Below, one piece after another: positions 44,898 through 54,190 of a stretch of 64,000 bases of DNA. This stretch comes from Gammaproteobacteria bacterium. Lineage in GTDB: Bacteria; Pseudomonadota; Gammaproteobacteria; SZUA-229. The stretch's first letter is position 1; the number at the start of each line of letters is the position of its first letter. Under the pieces are notes generated by a model, which worked only from the letters and a program-made list of their open reading frames with translations, was not told where the DNA came from and made no database searches. Where the stretch lies: NCBI GenBank assembly GCA_026195255.1, contig JAPHSS010000008.1, positions 1 to 64,000 on the forward strand, in the 5' to 3' direction. The position numbers and the translations under genes were made by a program.

Positions 44898-45979
44898 GGT
44901 TTTTCCTCATATATTCGGTTTAATAAATTGCTTACCGGTGTTGCCAGCCCCAGAGAAAGACCCATGGTCTGTTCTGAATTCTGCTTACTTCGGTTACTCT
45001 GGCAGGCTTTATACCAGACTCTGCGCTCCGCTTCCATCACACTTTGCCCAGGGTTATTCACATCGGCTATACACGGGGTAATATCCAGATGAAAATGACT
45101 AAAGGTATGACGCACAACGGGCAGCTCTTCACTTGTATTTATTTCAAGCTGGTAATGCTCACTACACCAGTCTGTCACCTTATCGCTTAGGGGCATTTCT
45201 GGCAAACTCCATAAACCGCCCCATATTCCCGTAGGCGGGCGTTTTTCCAGTAATATCTGCTGTGAATCATTACGTAATAACAACATACGTACACTTTTTA
45301 CGGGCAGGGTTTTTCTGGGTTTAGGTGTTGGCAGCAAAGCCACCTGCTCGGTTGCAAAAGCAACACATTGCGCATTTAACGGGCATACCTCACAGTCGGG
45401 TTTAGAGCGTTTACATAGTGTGGCCCCCAAATCCATAATCGCCTGGGTATAATCCGCAAGCTGTTTTTTCGGCGTATGTGATTCTGCAAAGACCCAGAGC
45501 TGGTCCTGCACTTTTTTTTGTCCGCTCCAGCCATGCACTGCATGAAACCGCGCCAGAACCCGTTTCACATTACCATCTAAAATAGCGTGCCTTTGCCCTT
45601 CAGCCTGTGCCAGTATGGCGCCCGCTGTCGACTGCCCTACCCCGGGCAGCGCTAGCACATCATCAAAACTTAAAGGGAATACGCCGTTATGCTCATCACG
45701 CACCTGCTGAGCCGCGCGGTGTAAATTACGCGCCCTCGCGTAATAACCTAAACCTGACCAGTGATGTAATACATCATCTTCATGGGCATTAGCCAGTGCC
45801 AGTACATCGGGAAAACTCAGCATAAACTTTTCAAAATAGGGAATCACCGTCACAACCTGAGTTTGTTGCAACATGATTTCTGAAACCCAAACGCCATAAG
45901 CCGTTCTGTTTTTCTGCCATGGTAGATTTTTTCTACCATGCTGGGCGTACCAGTTTAATAATTTTTTAGAAAATGTCAT
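44894..45979 (-). CDS. mutY: A/G-specific adenine DNA glycosylase MutY
   Basis: A 361-residue base-excision glycosylase. EIMLQQTQV holds the catalytic Glu region, [16 protein letters not shown] is the helix-hairpin-helix, [11 protein letters not shown] holds the catalytic Asp, and the Fe-S Cys follow as C-x6-C-x2-C-x5-C ([17 protein letters not shown]). The C-terminal Nudix-like domain that reads 8-oxoG is present. It lies between asmA and yggX in one probable operon. Confidence 0.97.
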   Translation of the reverse strand: MTFSKKLLNWYAQHGRKNLPWQKNRTAYGVWVSEIMLQQTQVVTVIPYFEKFMLSFPDVLALANAHEDDVLHHWSGLGYYARARNLHRAAQQVRDEHNGVFPLSFDDVLALPGVGQSTAGAILAQAEGQRHAILDGNVKRVLARFHAVHGWSGQKKVQDQLWVFAESHTPKKQLADYTQAIMDLGATLCKRSKPDCEVCPLNAQCVAFATEQVALLPTPKPRKTLPVKSVRMLLLRNDSQQILLEKRPPTGIWGGLWSLPEMPLSDKVTDWCSEHYQLEINTSEELPVVRHTFSHFHLDITPCIADVNNPGQSVMEAERRVWYKACQSNRSKQNSEQTMGLSLGLATPVSNLLNRIYEEKP

Positions 45980-46006
45980 AAGTTATTAGCTTTTCACAAA
46001 AAGCTA

Positions 46007-48322
46007 TCAGAAAAAACCTTTAAATTTATCTTTTAGTTTGTCTTTTACTTTTTCCTTTATTTCTTTCTTTTCTTCCTCGATTTTTTTCTTCACTTCTTTT
46101 TTTGCAGCCGCTTTTATTTCCTTGTTTGCACTTTTCAACCATACTTTAGAATCGATACTAATTTTGGGTTGCGCAAACCCGCCTTTAACAATAACAGGCA
46201 TCGGCAGGTCCAGCAAACGATCGCTCGCCGACTGCGTTTTAGTCGATTTAACATCAACGACAATTCGATAATCCAGGTTTTCTTTGGGTAAATTTATTTT
46301 ACCTGCACCGGTTATTTTGAAACGTGACGAATCAAGTAATAAATCTCTGTTATCAATAACGCCATTTGTAATAATTGCAGATGCTTTGGCTACTTTTAGC
46401 GCGGTTTTTTCTTCTGGATTATATTCTCCACGCCAGCCTGCAGGCACGTCCTGTTTCTTTTTAGCTAGAAAATCAACAACACCCTTACGTACAAAATATT
46501 CTGCATCTACTCCATGCAATTTGGCCTCACCCATATTCAAATTAAAACGACCGTTACTTGCAGCAATCAGTTGATTTACTGTTTGCCCTTTAGATGTGAT
46601 ATCTGCATTTAAATTTGTAACACCGCTCATGGAGACACTTTTCTCACCCAGTATATCCTGCAATACTGGATTAACAATTGAATCAGCTTCAAGACCACTG
46701 CCTTTCAACTTGAATTGATAACGAGGCGTGTTTTTTCGTACATCCAGCTGGGCAGATGAAGCAACACGACCTTTCAATAAACTGGCATTCAATGTCGGTA
46801 TTTTAATTAAACCCTGGCTGGCTAACATTTTAACTTCCAGGTCACTGACTGACTGATCAAACGCCTGAAGTGATTTAACATTAATTAGCCCGGTCACATT
46901 CAGCGAACGCAGCACCTCCACAGGTAAATCAACTGGTATATCCACAGGGGCACCTGCAGGCGACGCAGGTAAAGAAGCCTGATTCGCTGCTGGCAAGGCT
47001 TTTGCTGGCGGCGGCAAATAACTGTCGAGGTTTATCTGATCGACATTAACTGAGTAATTTATAATTGGCTTTTCAAGGTTTACGACTTTCACATCCGCAA
47101 GCAGCGTTGTTTTATCGAGCTTTAACTTGAGTAGTTTTATCTCTAACGCTTTTTCACTGGCGACTAAACCAAATGACAAGTTCGCATTATTTAAAACATC
47201 ATTACTTTTAGTTTCAGGCAGTTCAATTGCTAATTTTTTAAGCAAGTCTTTTGGATTAAAATTCTCTAACTGAAACTGCCCTTTAATATTTGGTGCATCT
47301 AACAACTGACTCACAGCTAATTGAGACTGCAAAATCACTCCTGATGATGAAAATTTTATCTGTTTTATGGTTGCAACCTGCTTTTGTAAATCCACATCAG
47401 CATCACCTTCAATACTGGCTTTTATCTCAGCGCCAGGTAATGAATCACCCTTCGCATTAATATCTAATGTATAAGCAGGTACAAGAAAATGCTGTTTATC
47501 TAAATTTGCCGTTAACTGTGTTTTTAATCTTAGAGATACCTGTTTTAAATCCTGCTCTTGCAAATCAGCATCAAGCAACAGGTCTAATTTTTTCAGGTTC
47601 AGTTTATTTGCCTGCAGATCAAACTGCAGACTACTATCCATTTCAATTTTCAGATCAACAGCAGGTTCTGTTAACTTGAGCATCGCGCTCATTGTCACAG
47701 GCACAAGTTCAGCAGGGCGAATCGAACCGGTAGTTAAATTAAATTTCTGTAACGAAACATTCTGTCCACTGCTTTGATCAAGCCAGTTAATATTTGCATC
47801 TTTAATTTCCAGTCCATTTATTAACAATGCCGCTAATGGATCGGACCGGGGTTGTTCAGTTACATCTTCTACATCTTTTTGTGGCGTTTTAGTTTGTGCT
47901 GTTTCCTCAATCGGCGGCGCCTGTTTTTCCAGTATGTCATGCCAGTTCATTTTACCGGTTTTATCTTTTTCAAGATTTAACGTTAAACCGTGAATACGCA
48001 AGGTATCGACTCGTATCTCCTGCATAAGCAAGGGAATGAGCTCAATGCGCACATCTATATTTTCCACCTGCAGCATTTTATCGGCTTTAAAGCCTTGTGC
48101 ATTACTCAAGCTGACCTGCTGCAACTGCAAGCCTAACCAGGGGAAAACAGAGGGTTTGATATCGTCTAGCGTAATATCCCGGCCTGTTTGCATCTTCACC
48201 TGATCACTAATCAGGGGTTTGTATTCGTTTGCATCAAAAGTAGCAACAAATATAGTCGCTGCAATGGCCAACAGTAAAACGATTGCCGCAAGGCTGTATA
48301 AGCTGATTTTTAAAAATTTCAT
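46007..48322 (-). CDS. asmA: AsmA-family protein
   Basis: A 771-residue envelope protein with an N-terminal membrane helix (ISLYSLAAIVLLLAIAATIFVATF), then the AsmA start FDANEYKPLISDQVKMQTGRDI and LTLEKDKTG-type beta-rich repeats through the body. The C-terminal part has the typical GEAKLHGVDAEYFVRKGV and ends in a Lys/Glu-rich tail. AsmA proteins are linked to lipid transport and outer-membrane assembly. GGAGA lies before the ATG. It is the first gene of the asmA-mutY-yggX unit. Confidence 0.9.
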   Translation of the reverse strand: MKFLKISLYSLAAIVLLLAIAATIFVATFDANEYKPLISDQVKMQTGRDITLDDIKPSVFPWLGLQLQQVSLSNAQGFKADKMLQVENIDVRIELIPLLMQEIRVDTLRIHGLTLNLEKDKTGKMNWHDILEKQAPPIEETAQTKTPQKDVEDVTEQPRSDPLAALLINGLEIKDANINWLDQSSGQNVSLQKFNLTTGSIRPAELVPVTMSAMLKLTEPAVDLKIEMDSSLQFDLQANKLNLKKLDLLLDADLQEQDLKQVSLRLKTQLTANLDKQHFLVPAYTLDINAKGDSLPGAEIKASIEGDADVDLQKQVATIKQIKFSSSGVILQSQLAVSQLLDAPNIKGQFQLENFNPKDLLKKLAIELPETKSNDVLNNANLSFGLVASEKALEIKLLKLKLDKTTLLADVKVVNLEKPIINYSVNVDQINLDSYLPPPAKALPAANQASLPASPAGAPVDIPVDLPVEVLRSLNVTGLINVKSLQAFDQSVSDLEVKMLASQGLIKIPTLNASLLKGRVASSAQLDVRKNTPRYQFKLKGSGLEADSIVNPVLQDILGEKSVSMSGVTNLNADITSKGQTVNQLIAASNGRFNLNMGEAKLHGVDAEYFVRKGVVDFLAKKKQDVPAGWRGEYNPEEKTALKVAKASAIITNGVIDNRDLLLDSSRFKITGAGKINLPKENLDYRIVVDVKSTKTQSASDRLLDLPMPVIVKGGFAQPKISIDSKVWLKSANKEIKAAAKKEVKKKIEEEKKEIKEKVKDKLKDKFKGFF

Positions 48323-48461
48323 TCTGTTCTCCGAACAGTTACAATAACTTAATCTGATAATGCGATTTACCTTACAGTTGCTATTTCTGTGGCATTTTGA
48401 GGCACTTTTATTTGTTCTTTATGTCCAACTTCAGATGTTAGCTTAAACAATAGAGACCCAT

Positions 48462-49532
48462 ATGAAAATACTTGATTTCTTTTTTGATGCCTATGACAGC
48501 CTGAAAAAACTTCCGGGTGGTAAATCTAGCCATAACGATGAAAATCAGGGTCTGCCTGGCAAAATTATACCGGCAACAATCATACTACTGCTTTTATTCT
48601 CACTTGTACTCGGATTTTTATGGAACACGGAACCGGATGCATTTGACCCGGTTCAGCGGGCCGTTCAACTATCCGCTGAACGCGGTGAAGAAATCGTCAC
48701 TGGTTATATCACTACTGCGGCATTAATTATCACTGCGGAAACATTACTCGATAAACGAGGTGGTTATCTTAGTAATGATGTACTGCCCCCGGGTTTGTTT
48801 ATGGACAACATTCCTAACTGGGAGTTTGGTGTTTTAACACAGGTTCGTGATTTAACCCTGGCTCTGCGTAATGATATTTCTCGTTCACAGTCTCAGTCGG
48901 TTGAAGACAAAGACATCATTGAAGCAGAAAACAAGTTTCGTATAGACTCGGAATCATGGATGCTACCCCCGGCCGAGTCTGAATACCGCAATGGAATAAA
49001 ATCACTTTATGGTTACCTGGGTCGTCTGGCTGATGAGGACACACAGGAGGGCCAGTTTTATGCTCGTGCTGATAACCTGGCAGAATGGCTGGGCCTGATA
49101 TCTAAACGTCTGGGCAGCTTATCTCAGCGATTAAGTGCCAGCGTTGGCCAGTCTCGTCTAAATACCGATCTGTCGGGTGATATTGATGCCCAACAGTCAA
49201 CCCTCACAGACAGTATCGTTGATGTCAAAACGCCATGGCTCAAAATTGATGATATCTTTTTTGAGGCACGCGGTAGCGCATGGGCCTTGAGCCAGTTATT
49301 AAAAGCCGCAGAATCGGATTTTCAGGATGTTCTGAAAAAGAAAAATGCCATGGTCAGCCTGCAACAAATTATTCGAGAACTCGAATCCACACAGGAACCC
49401 ATATGGAGTCCGGTGATACTTAATGGTGGGGGGTTTGGGCTTTTTGCTAACCATTCGCTAGTTATGGCTAACTATATTTCCAGAGCAAATGCAGCGGTTA
49501 TTGATTTACGCACGCTACTAAAGCAGGGTTAA
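48462..49532 (+). CDS. DUF2333 family membrane protein
   Basis: A 356-residue protein with one membrane helix near residues 36-53 (PATIILLLLFSLVLGFLW) followed by NTEPDAFDP. The rest is a helical periplasmic domain with WMLPPAESEYR and IDDIFFEARGSAWAL, typical of this gammaproteobacterial family. Function unknown. It is divergent from asmA, 140 bp apart. A bidirectional hairpin follows at 49541. Confidence 0.85.
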   Translation: MKILDFFFDAYDSLKKLPGGKSSHNDENQGLPGKIIPATIILLLLFSLVLGFLWNTEPDAFDPVQRAVQLSAERGEEIVTGYITTAALIITAETLLDKRGGYLSNDVLPPGLFMDNIPNWEFGVLTQVRDLTLALRNDISRSQSQSVEDKDIIEAENKFRIDSESWMLPPAESEYRNGIKSLYGYLGRLADEDTQEGQFYARADNLAEWLGLISKRLGSLSQRLSASVGQSRLNTDLSGDIDAQQSTLTDSIVDVKTPWLKIDDIFFEARGSAWALSQLLKAAESDFQDVLKKKNAMVSLQQIIRELESTQEPIWSPVILNGGGFGLFANHSLVMANYISRANAAVIDLRTLLKQG

Positions 49533-49540
49533 TCGTTACT

Positions 49541-49574
49541 ATATGCCTGACTTAAACATTTGAGTCGGGCATAT
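49541..49574. terminator. bidirectional terminator-like hairpin
   Basis: Arms ATATGCCTGACT / AGTCGGGCATAT (one G-T pair) with a 10-nt loop, lying between the convergent DUF2333 and moaC genes. Confidence 0.65.
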
Positions 49575-49615
49575 AAATAATTAATATTCATCATTCATTT
49601 CGCGTTACTCGCATA

Positions 49616-50098
49616 TTAATCCCGTTTAGACCAGTCCCCTGATTTACCACCCGACTTATTTAACAAACCGATATGCTCCATATGCATACCGCGATCAACC
49701 GCCTTACACATATCATAAATAGTCAGTAAGGTTATCTGCACCGCTGTCAGTGCTTCCATTTCAACACCTGTATTTCCTTTACACTCCACTGTAACCTGGC
49801 AATGCACACCCGGAAAAGTGGCTTCACAGCTTAATTCTACATCTACATGGGTCAACGCCAGGGGATGACATAAAGGCACCAGATCAGCCGTTTTCTTAGC
49901 CGCCATAATGCCTGCAATCCGTGCAATACCTAAAACATCACCTTTTTTATGGTTGCCCTGCTGGATCAGCTGCAGGGTTTCTGGCAGCATAATAATGTCA
50001 CCTTCGGCAACGGCTCGACGTTTGGTGATATCTTTCTGGCTCACATCAACCATATGAGCTTCGCCAGATGCGTTAAAATGAGTTAACTTATCAGTCAT
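49616..50098 (-). CDS. moaC: cyclic pyranopterin monophosphate synthase MoaC
   Basis: A 160-residue enzyme of molybdenum cofactor synthesis, second step after MoaA. Signatures: [21 protein letters not shown] with the active-site His, and [25 protein letters not shown], then [12 protein letters not shown]. Length matches E. coli MoaC. It is divergent from moaD-moaE with about 66 bp between, so the three genes share a control region. Confidence 0.96.
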   Translation of the reverse strand: MTDKLTHFNASGEAHMVDVSQKDITKRRAVAEGDIIMLPETLQLIQQGNHKKGDVLGIARIAGIMAAKKTADLVPLCHPLALTHVDVELSCEATFPGVHCQVTVECKGNTGVEMEALTAVQITLLTIYDMCKAVDRGMHMEHIGLLNKSGGKSGDWSKRD

Positions 50099-50164
50099 TT
50101 TTTATGCCTGTATCCTTTACAATAATCAGGTCAGTAGCGTAACAAAAGGTAACCAGTTTTACGA

Positions 50165-50404
50165 ATGAGCATTACCGTCAAATTTTTTGCCCGCTTGCGG
50201 GAGCAGGTAGGCCAGGCTGAGACTTCACTCAATGATGTTTCAGATGTACAGTCAGCATGGAATCAGGCCACTCAAAACATGAGCATGCCTGATAACACGC
50301 TGTGTGCCATTAATATGCAATATGTATCTAGCGATGCGCCAGTTAAAGACGGCGACGAAGTTGCATTCTTTCCGCCTGTAACAGGAGGCTGTTATGCCCA
50401 GTGA
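50165..50404 (+). CDS. moaD: molybdopterin synthase small subunit MoaD
   Basis: A 79-residue ubiquitin-like protein: ITVKFFARLREQVG start and EVAFFPPVTGG end. MoaD must end in Gly-Gly for its thiocarboxylate, but here four residues follow (CYAQ) before the TGA. The GGAGG of the Gly-Gly codons serves as the ribosome binding site of moaE, whose start lies within moaD. Either the extension is removed, or a base change altered the stop. The assignment to MoaD is firm; activity is uncertain. Confidence 0.9.
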   Translation: MSITVKFFARLREQVGQAETSLNDVSDVQSAWNQATQNMSMPDNTLCAINMQYVSSDAPVKDGDEVAFFPPVTGGCYAQ

Positions 50405-50828
50405 GATTCACAGCGCTCCATTCGATCCCTGGCAGGCCACCCAGCAATACCAGAAAAGCCAGTTAGAACCAGGCAAATATGGCGCCACAGCGAGTTTTGT
50501 TGGCACCATGCGTGATTTTAATCAGGGTGATAACGTCACCAGCATGACCCTGGAGCACTACCCGGGCATGACGGAGAGTTATCTGGATAAAATATGTGAA
50601 GAAGCTAAACAGCGCTGGGACCTGATTGACTGCCTTATTATTCACCGGGTTGGCGAGATACACCCTGATGATCCGATTGTGCTGACGGTTGTCTGGTCGG
50701 CTCATCGTAAAGAGGCGTTTGAAGCCTGCCGCTACCTGATGGAAGAATTAAAGTCACGCGCACCTTTCTGGAAAAAAGAAGGGCTTGAAGAAGGTCACCG
50801 CTGGGTAGATAAAAACACACCTGGATAA
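50394..50828 (+). CDS. moaE: molybdopterin synthase large subunit MoaE
   Basis: A 144-residue protein with ASFVGTMRDFN, LEHYPGMTESYL and the C-terminal RAPFWKKEGLEEGHRWV, which includes the active-site Lys. With MoaD it adds the dithiolene sulfurs to the pterin. It overlaps moaD by 11 bp. Confidence 0.95.
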   Translation: MPSEIHSAPFDPWQATQQYQKSQLEPGKYGATASFVGTMRDFNQGDNVTSMTLEHYPGMTESYLDKICEEAKQRWDLIDCLIIHRVGEIHPDDPIVLTVVWSAHRKEAFEACRYLMEELKSRAPFWKKEGLEEGHRWVDKNTPG

Positions 50829-50955
50829 AGGCCGGGTAAGCTGATATTTATTAATCTTTGTGATATTTATATCCCTACTGACACACACTACTTGAACCCC
50901 GTGTTATGTCTTGCTAACGTGCGCCTTTGAATATTTTAATATCAAGGACTAAATA

Positions 50956-51675
50956 ATGTTAAAAGCAATCCCCACCGCCGTTGTCTGCATCGGCTTAAGC
51001 GCATTACTCACTGCATGCAACGACAAGGCAGGCAGCGCAGAAAACACAGTCAAACTCGATACAGATACCAATAAAGCCAGTTACAGCATTGGCGTTCAAT
51101 TAGGCACACAAATAGCTAAAGTAAAAGATATGGTTAACGAAGATGCCATAATGAAGGGTTTTAAAGATAGCCTGGGCGGATCTGAACTACAGCTTTCAGC
51201 AGAAGACATGCAGGCCGCTATGCAAACCTTCCAACAAAATATGCTTGCAGCTCAACAGGCCAAACAACAGGAATTAGCCACCTCGGGCAAAGCTGAAGGT
51301 GATAAGTTTCTGGCTGATAACAAACTTAAAGACGGCGTAAAAACCACTGAAAGCGGCCTGCAATATAAAGTAATAACAGCGGGCACAGGCGCCTCACCAA
51401 CGGCAACCGATACGGTTGTAACTCATTACACAGGCACACTGGTTAACGGTAAAGTTTTTGATAGCTCTTACAAGCGTAATGCGCCTGCCACATTCCCTGT
51501 AAACGGTGTAATTAAAGGCTGGACTGAAGCCCTGCAATTAATGAAAGTTGGCGCAAAATGGCAATTAGTTATACCTGCAGAACTGGCATATGGTGAAAGA
51601 GGTGCTGGTGCAAGTGTGGGTCCGAATCAGGTATTAATTTTTGAAATTGAATTACTAGAAATCAAAAAATCATAA
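50956..51675 (+). CDS. FKBP-type peptidyl-prolyl isomerase lipoprotein (FkpA/Mip-like)
   Basis: A 239-residue protein: lipobox LTAC at residues 18-21, an N-terminal helical dimerisation region (about 40-125, KASYSIGVQLGTQIAK), and a C-terminal FKBP domain (TVVTHYTGTLVNGKVFDSSYKR ... GWTEALQLMKVGAKWQL in separate parts, and AYGERGAG). The order matches FkpA/Mip. It folds envelope proteins in the periplasm. A terminator follows. Confidence 0.92.
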   Translation: MLKAIPTAVVCIGLSALLTACNDKAGSAENTVKLDTDTNKASYSIGVQLGTQIAKVKDMVNEDAIMKGFKDSLGGSELQLSAEDMQAAMQTFQQNMLAAQQAKQQELATSGKAEGDKFLADNKLKDGVKTTESGLQYKVITAGTGASPTATDTVVTHYTGTLVNGKVFDSSYKRNAPATFPVNGVIKGWTEALQLMKVGAKWQLVIPAELAYGERGAGASVGPNQVLIFEIELLEIKKS

Positions 51676-51720
51676 TTAGTTTTTACGTGGTTTAAAGATT
51701 TATTACATGTCTGCAGGTAC

Positions 51721-51766
51721 AAAGCGTTTTGTAGCTGGATTCAGCTTAATAACGCGCTTTTTTATG
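51721..51766 (+). terminator. terminator after the FKBP gene
   Basis: Nested arms AAAGCG / CGCTTT and AGCTG / CAGCT, followed by a T-run (CTTTTTTAT). It lies about 45 bp past the stop. Confidence 0.65.
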
Positions 51767-52025
51767 GAATAGGGTTATGGTGCATATGCCATAACTTTTA
51801 TTCTCATATTTAAAGCTATCACTAATATACGTTTACTCGAACTTATTTCAAAACACACGCTAATCAACTGGTCGCCCGCTAAAGACCTGACCTTTTCTTT
51901 TCATGAAAACTAACGATATAAATTTATTACTCGCCAGCATGACTAGAATATCCCCATGCTTATGCGATTTATAAGAGCCGTTTTAAATAACACTTTAATG
52001 TTATGAATTCAGTGATTACCGTATC
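51767..52025. other. region before the kinase remnant
   Basis: About 260 bp with no supported gene. It may contain unrecognisable 5' parts of the degenerate kinase. Confidence 0.3.
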
Positions 52026-52400
52026 ACCATGTGCCCTGATATTACACGGCTCAAATAAATTCTGTCTACCTGCCGTCTAATGCGATCAAGTTTCGCCAAA
52101 ATGCCCACATTAAATTAGAGATAGAAATATCCGCAACAGATACTATACTCTTTAAGGTAATTGACTCAGCATTGGGTTTGACCAGTCGCAAATAGAAAAT
52201 CTTTTTAATGGGTTTGTGCACACTGATGCTGATGATCCACTACTCGCGAATATCTGGCAGAGGATTAGAGCTTGCTATATGTCGCCGCTTAAGCAGCCTG
52301 ATGAGGGAGATATAACGGACACCAGCGAGCCTGCAAAAATCGCCATCTTTATAGTCAGTTTGCTATTAACATCAGAATTAACCACGAGCGATAATTCATG
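52026..52400 (+). pseudogene. remnant of a histidine kinase ATPase domain
   Basis: Broken reading in several frames matches a HATPase domain in order: PDITRLK and then PSNAIKF (N box), FKVIDSALGL (G1 box, with the Gly loss), FVHTDADD, GRGLELAICRRL (G2 box), and IFIVSLLL at the end. In-frame stops and frameshifts lie near 52044, 52192 and 52300. The 5' part with the sensor and His box is not recognisable. The following intact receiver gene begins at its end, so this was a hybrid kinase or kinase-receiver pair. Confidence 0.7.
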
Positions 52401-52766
52401 AATAAAGTTTTAATTGTTGAAGATAATGAAATGAATCGCGACATATTAACTCGTCGACTTCAACGTAAGGGATTTGATACAGAAATTGCTATTAACGGGG
52501 AGGAAGCATTAAGTCAGGCTAAACTTTTTAAACCTGATATTATTTTAATGGATATGAGTTTACCGGTTATGGATGGCTGGGAAGCCACACGCTTATTGAA
52601 AAATCAGGATGAAACCCGTCATATTCCTGTTATTGGGTTATCTGCACATGCTCGTGAAGCTGATCTAATTCGAGGTAAAGAAGCGGGTTGTGATGCTTAT
52701 GAAACTAAACCCGTTGATCTTGATTTATTAATTAACACAATACAGTCACTGTTATCAGATAAATAA
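52398..52766 (+). CDS. single-domain response regulator
   Basis: A 122-residue CheY-like receiver. Acidic pocket VEDNEMN, phospho-acceptor Asp in ILMDMSLPVMDGWE, Ser in GLSAHAR and Lys in TKPVD are all present. No output domain. Its natural kinase appears to be the decayed gene just upstream, so it is either an orphan or serves another kinase. The 4-residue overlap with the remnant frame fits an old fused or coupled unit. Confidence 0.9.
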   Translation: MNKVLIVEDNEMNRDILTRRLQRKGFDTEIAINGEEALSQAKLFKPDIILMDMSLPVMDGWEATRLLKNQDETRHIPVIGLSAHAREADLIRGKEAGCDAYETKPVDLDLLINTIQSLLSDK

Positions 52767-53054
52767 TACAATCGCTTAAAAATTATAATATTTAATTTTT
52801 TTAGTATGTCATTCTATATTCTGCACCTGTTTATCGAGAAAAAAACAAAATAATTTATAAAAATCAATAACTTAACATATCATAAATAATGTTTTAACGA
52901 CTTTCTGCCATCATTTAGACCAACCAATCTGGGTTTGCCTGAAAGTAATCAAATTCCATACTTTTCCATTATAAATATTCAATGCTGGCAAAGTCACAAT
53001 ACATAATCAACACTTTGATGATCATTACCACTCACATATTTGTATAGTAAAACT
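52767..53054. other. AT-rich region containing the distal att copy
   Basis: About 290 bp. It holds the yicC-like direct repeat at 52811-52831 and marks the junction of the island with the older chromosome. No gene seen. Confidence 0.5.
52811..52831. repeat. distal attachment-site repeat (displaced yicC 3' end)
   Basis: Identical to 56201-56221 at 20 of 21 positions. On the minus strand it reads KQVQNIE followed by TGA, the same ending as yicC (EQVQNIE then TAA), so it is likely the original yicC end displaced by island insertion. Confidence 0.85.
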
Positions 53055-53684
53055 TTAACTACCAAAAATTTTGATTGCATCCTCATACTCTAATATCTGT
53101 CTTTCAACATCGGCCATATCTTGCTGTAAAGACTTTAACTTTTTGGAATCTACTATTTTCTTTTCATTCTTCTCTAATTCTGAATAAGTCCCCTTTAAGT
53201 CAGCAATCTGAGATTCTATCGTTTTTTTAAACTTTAAATAGGTAAGTCTTTTCTTAACTTGAAGAGGAGCGTTTAGATCCAATAATTCTATAGCCCACTG
53301 CCCAGTCAACGAATGAGGCTTAATCGTACCCTCTGCTTGTGACCGTAGATGGTCGTGCATAACATGATCACAAGGATTAGGAACAAACATCCCCATAGCT
53401 TTTTGACTATTATCTGGCCAAAAAGAACCTTTATATCCATTACAGTTACAACAAGAATAGAATAAGTTTGAATATGCTGTTTCTAAATGCGGGAATTTAC
53501 TTTTTGGTCGATAGTGCTCTACAGCATAAGATTTTTCTTCTGACAAAGAATCTGGCATCCGACAATACACACAAGTTGCATCAAACTCGATCTTTAAATA
53601 TTTTTTATATGTTCGATAGTTCTTAAATGGTCCAGGTGATAATTTTCTTTTATGTGTTATTTTTTGATAGTGAAATAACGACAC
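53055..53684 (-). CDS. HNH nuclease, third gene of the island operon
   Basis: A 209-residue HNH protein. CVYCRMPD gives the first Cys pair, YAVEHYRPKSKFP the catalytic His region, and NLFYSCCNCNGYKG the second Cys pair and Asn; this pattern resembles the TIGR02646 and PtuB-like HNH group. The C-terminal 80 residues form a coiled coil (ELEKNEKKIVDSKKLKSLQQ). Start is GTG at 53684 with AGGA upstream, 11 nt after the preceding gene. It is likely the effector of the cassette. Confidence 0.82.
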   Translation of the reverse strand: MSLFHYQKITHKRKLSPGPFKNYRTYKKYLKIEFDATCVYCRMPDSLSEEKSYAVEHYRPKSKFPHLETAYSNLFYSCCNCNGYKGSFWPDNSQKAMGMFVPNPCDHVMHDHLRSQAEGTIKPHSLTGQWAIELLDLNAPLQVKKRLTYLKFKKTIESQIADLKGTYSELEKNEKKIVDSKKLKSLQQDMADVERQILEYEDAIKIFGS

Positions 53685-53695
53685 AGATCAATTTC

Positions 53696-54190
53696 CTATT
53701 TATATTTTTTTTTCAGCCGATTACTTAATTCAATTCCAGTCTCAATTTTTTTATTCAGGTGCTCCATTATTTCTAAATCCTTTTCTGCTAAAGCAGGCAT
53801 AGCATCCCTAAACCTTTGAGTTAGTATATCTAATCGAGCAGAATCTTCGGTCGACATATTCTTAGTAGCATATTTTCGTGCCAACAGCGTAATCCTGTTC
53901 TCATTATCATTCTTTTCATCGTCAAAAGGCAATTCTTTGGGCTGCCCCTCATTCAACAATAAGGCATCATAATCAACTAAACCTTCATGCTCTGAATGCA
54001 ATGCTGTTCTTTCATAACTTAGCTGAAAGTCAAATATACTTTCACAATTTAGTGTCGCAGAAATATCATCCCGACAAGCATATCTTCCAATGTTTTTTTC
54101 TAACACAGGTGTTACTGTTGTTTTGCTATCAACATTATTTCTTCTGTCCGGCCCTGCTTCTGTCACATCAATTGCTATTGCATTCATCAT
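53696..54190 (-). CDS. unknown protein, middle gene of the island operon
   Basis: A 164-residue acidic, soluble protein with no family that I recognise. The C-terminal 60 residues look helical (KYATKNMSTEDSARLDILTQ, then LEIMEHLNKKIE and a basic end RLKKKYK). It overlaps the TIGR04255 gene by 4 bp (ATGA) and is followed at 11 nt by the HNH gene, so it is translated with them. An adaptor or antitoxin-like role is only a guess. Confidence 0.7.
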   Translation of the reverse strand: MMNAIAIDVTEAGPDRRNNVDSKTTVTPVLEKNIGRYACRDDISATLNCESIFDFQLSYERTALHSEHEGLVDYDALLLNEGQPKELPFDDEKNDNENRITLLARKYATKNMSTEDSARLDILTQRFRDAMPALAEKDLEIMEHLNKKIETGIELSNRLKKKYK

